From assembly GCA_015222985.1 (NCBI GenBank), contig JADFWI010000410.1:1-5419 (forward strand): a DNA stretch of 5,419 nucleotides. The letters run 5' to 3'. The translations under genes and the position numbers were made by a program. Origin of the DNA: Pseudomonadota bacterium. GTDB taxonomy: Bacteria; Desulfobacterota; Desulfobacteria; Desulfobacterales; C00003060. Under the pieces are notes generated by a model. That model searched no databases and was not told where the DNA came from. It saw only the letters and a list, made by a program, of their open reading frames with translations. Shown piece by piece: positions 5,378 to 5,419 of this stretch. How positions within the stretch are numbered: the stretch's first letter is position 1; each line of letters begins with the position of its first letter.

Positions 5378-5381
5378 TCGT

Positions 5382-5419
5382 GTGTGCACGACTGATGCGA
5401 AGCAAAAAGGGGTTCCAAA
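5382..5419 (+). CDS. 5' end of an unidentified gene, cut by the window
   Basis: From GTG 5382 the frame reads MCTTDAKQKGVP and stays open to the window end. It is chosen because of its spacing from AGGAGG. The competing frame from GTG 5380 or ATG 5395 (…MRSKKGFQ) is also open, but the first is too close to the SD and the second 17 bases away. Twelve residues are too few to identify a family. The gene would be the target of the sigma-54-like promoter at 5186. Confidence 0.4.
   Translation, partial: MCTTDAKQKGVP

Larger units (their letters stand above)
4816..5379. other. Long structured non-coding region
   Basis: No ORF on either strand here has both a credible length and a start signal, and none looks like a known protein. 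The region holds inverted repeats, repeated GAGACACT-type words, an AT-rich palindrome TTTAATATTAAA (5139-5150) followed by a T-run (5152-5158), a sigma-54-like promoter, a 7-codon ORF and two strong SD sequences. It reads as a regulatory region between the cluster and a gene starting near 5382. A small RNA gene in the first 300 bases is possible but no clear promoter for one was found. Confidence 0.6.

Overview
The window looks like a piece of a Gram-negative anaerobe, most probably a member of Desulfobacterota (the old Deltaproteobacteria). That placement is inferred from three things: a GAF-PAS-AAA+ sigma-54 activator with a cysteine-containing PAS domain, a eukaryote-type UDP-sugar pyrophosphorylase in place of GalU, and a tiny DUF5989-type membrane protein. 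No rRNA or marker gene confirms it.

Layout. Positions 1-150 are non-coding, with a degenerate ATTTG-rich repeat and a 9-bp tandem duplication. From 151 to 4792 five genes lie head to tail on the + strand, with gaps of about 20 bases or less: (1) a GloB/YcbL-like metallo-beta-lactamase-fold hydrolase, (2) a Yip1-family membrane protein, (3) a UTP-glucose-1-phosphate uridylyltransferase, (4) a 52-residue DUF5989-type membrane peptide too short for usual ORF cut-offs, and (5) a sigma-54-dependent Fis-type activator. A hairpin plus T-run overlapping the activator's stop codon ends the unit. No gene is visible on the - strand.

From 4816 to about 5380 there is no substantial ORF, but the stretch has structure. 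It holds repeated GAGACACT/AGTGTCTC words (including a perfect 13-bp inverted pair), hairpins, an AT-rich palindrome, a near-consensus sigma-54 promoter at 5186-5201, and a strongly SD-led 7-codon ORF (MDKYECP) that reads like the first residues of a rubredoxin and then stops. A second strong SD at 5372-5377 probably starts a gene that runs off the window.

How the parts may work together. The hydrolase, Yip1 protein, pyrophosphorylase and DUF5989 protein are probably co-transcribed, but they do not form a pathway I recognise; UDP-glucose supply for envelope polysaccharide is the only clear metabolic output. The most interesting hypothesis is a local circuit: the activator binds the GAGACACT-type sites downstream of its own gene and drives the sigma-54 promoter at 5186-5201, and so the gene beginning near 5382. 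This is inference from layout and motif matches only. I see no clearly novel multi-gene system such as a defence island, CRISPR array or mobile element.
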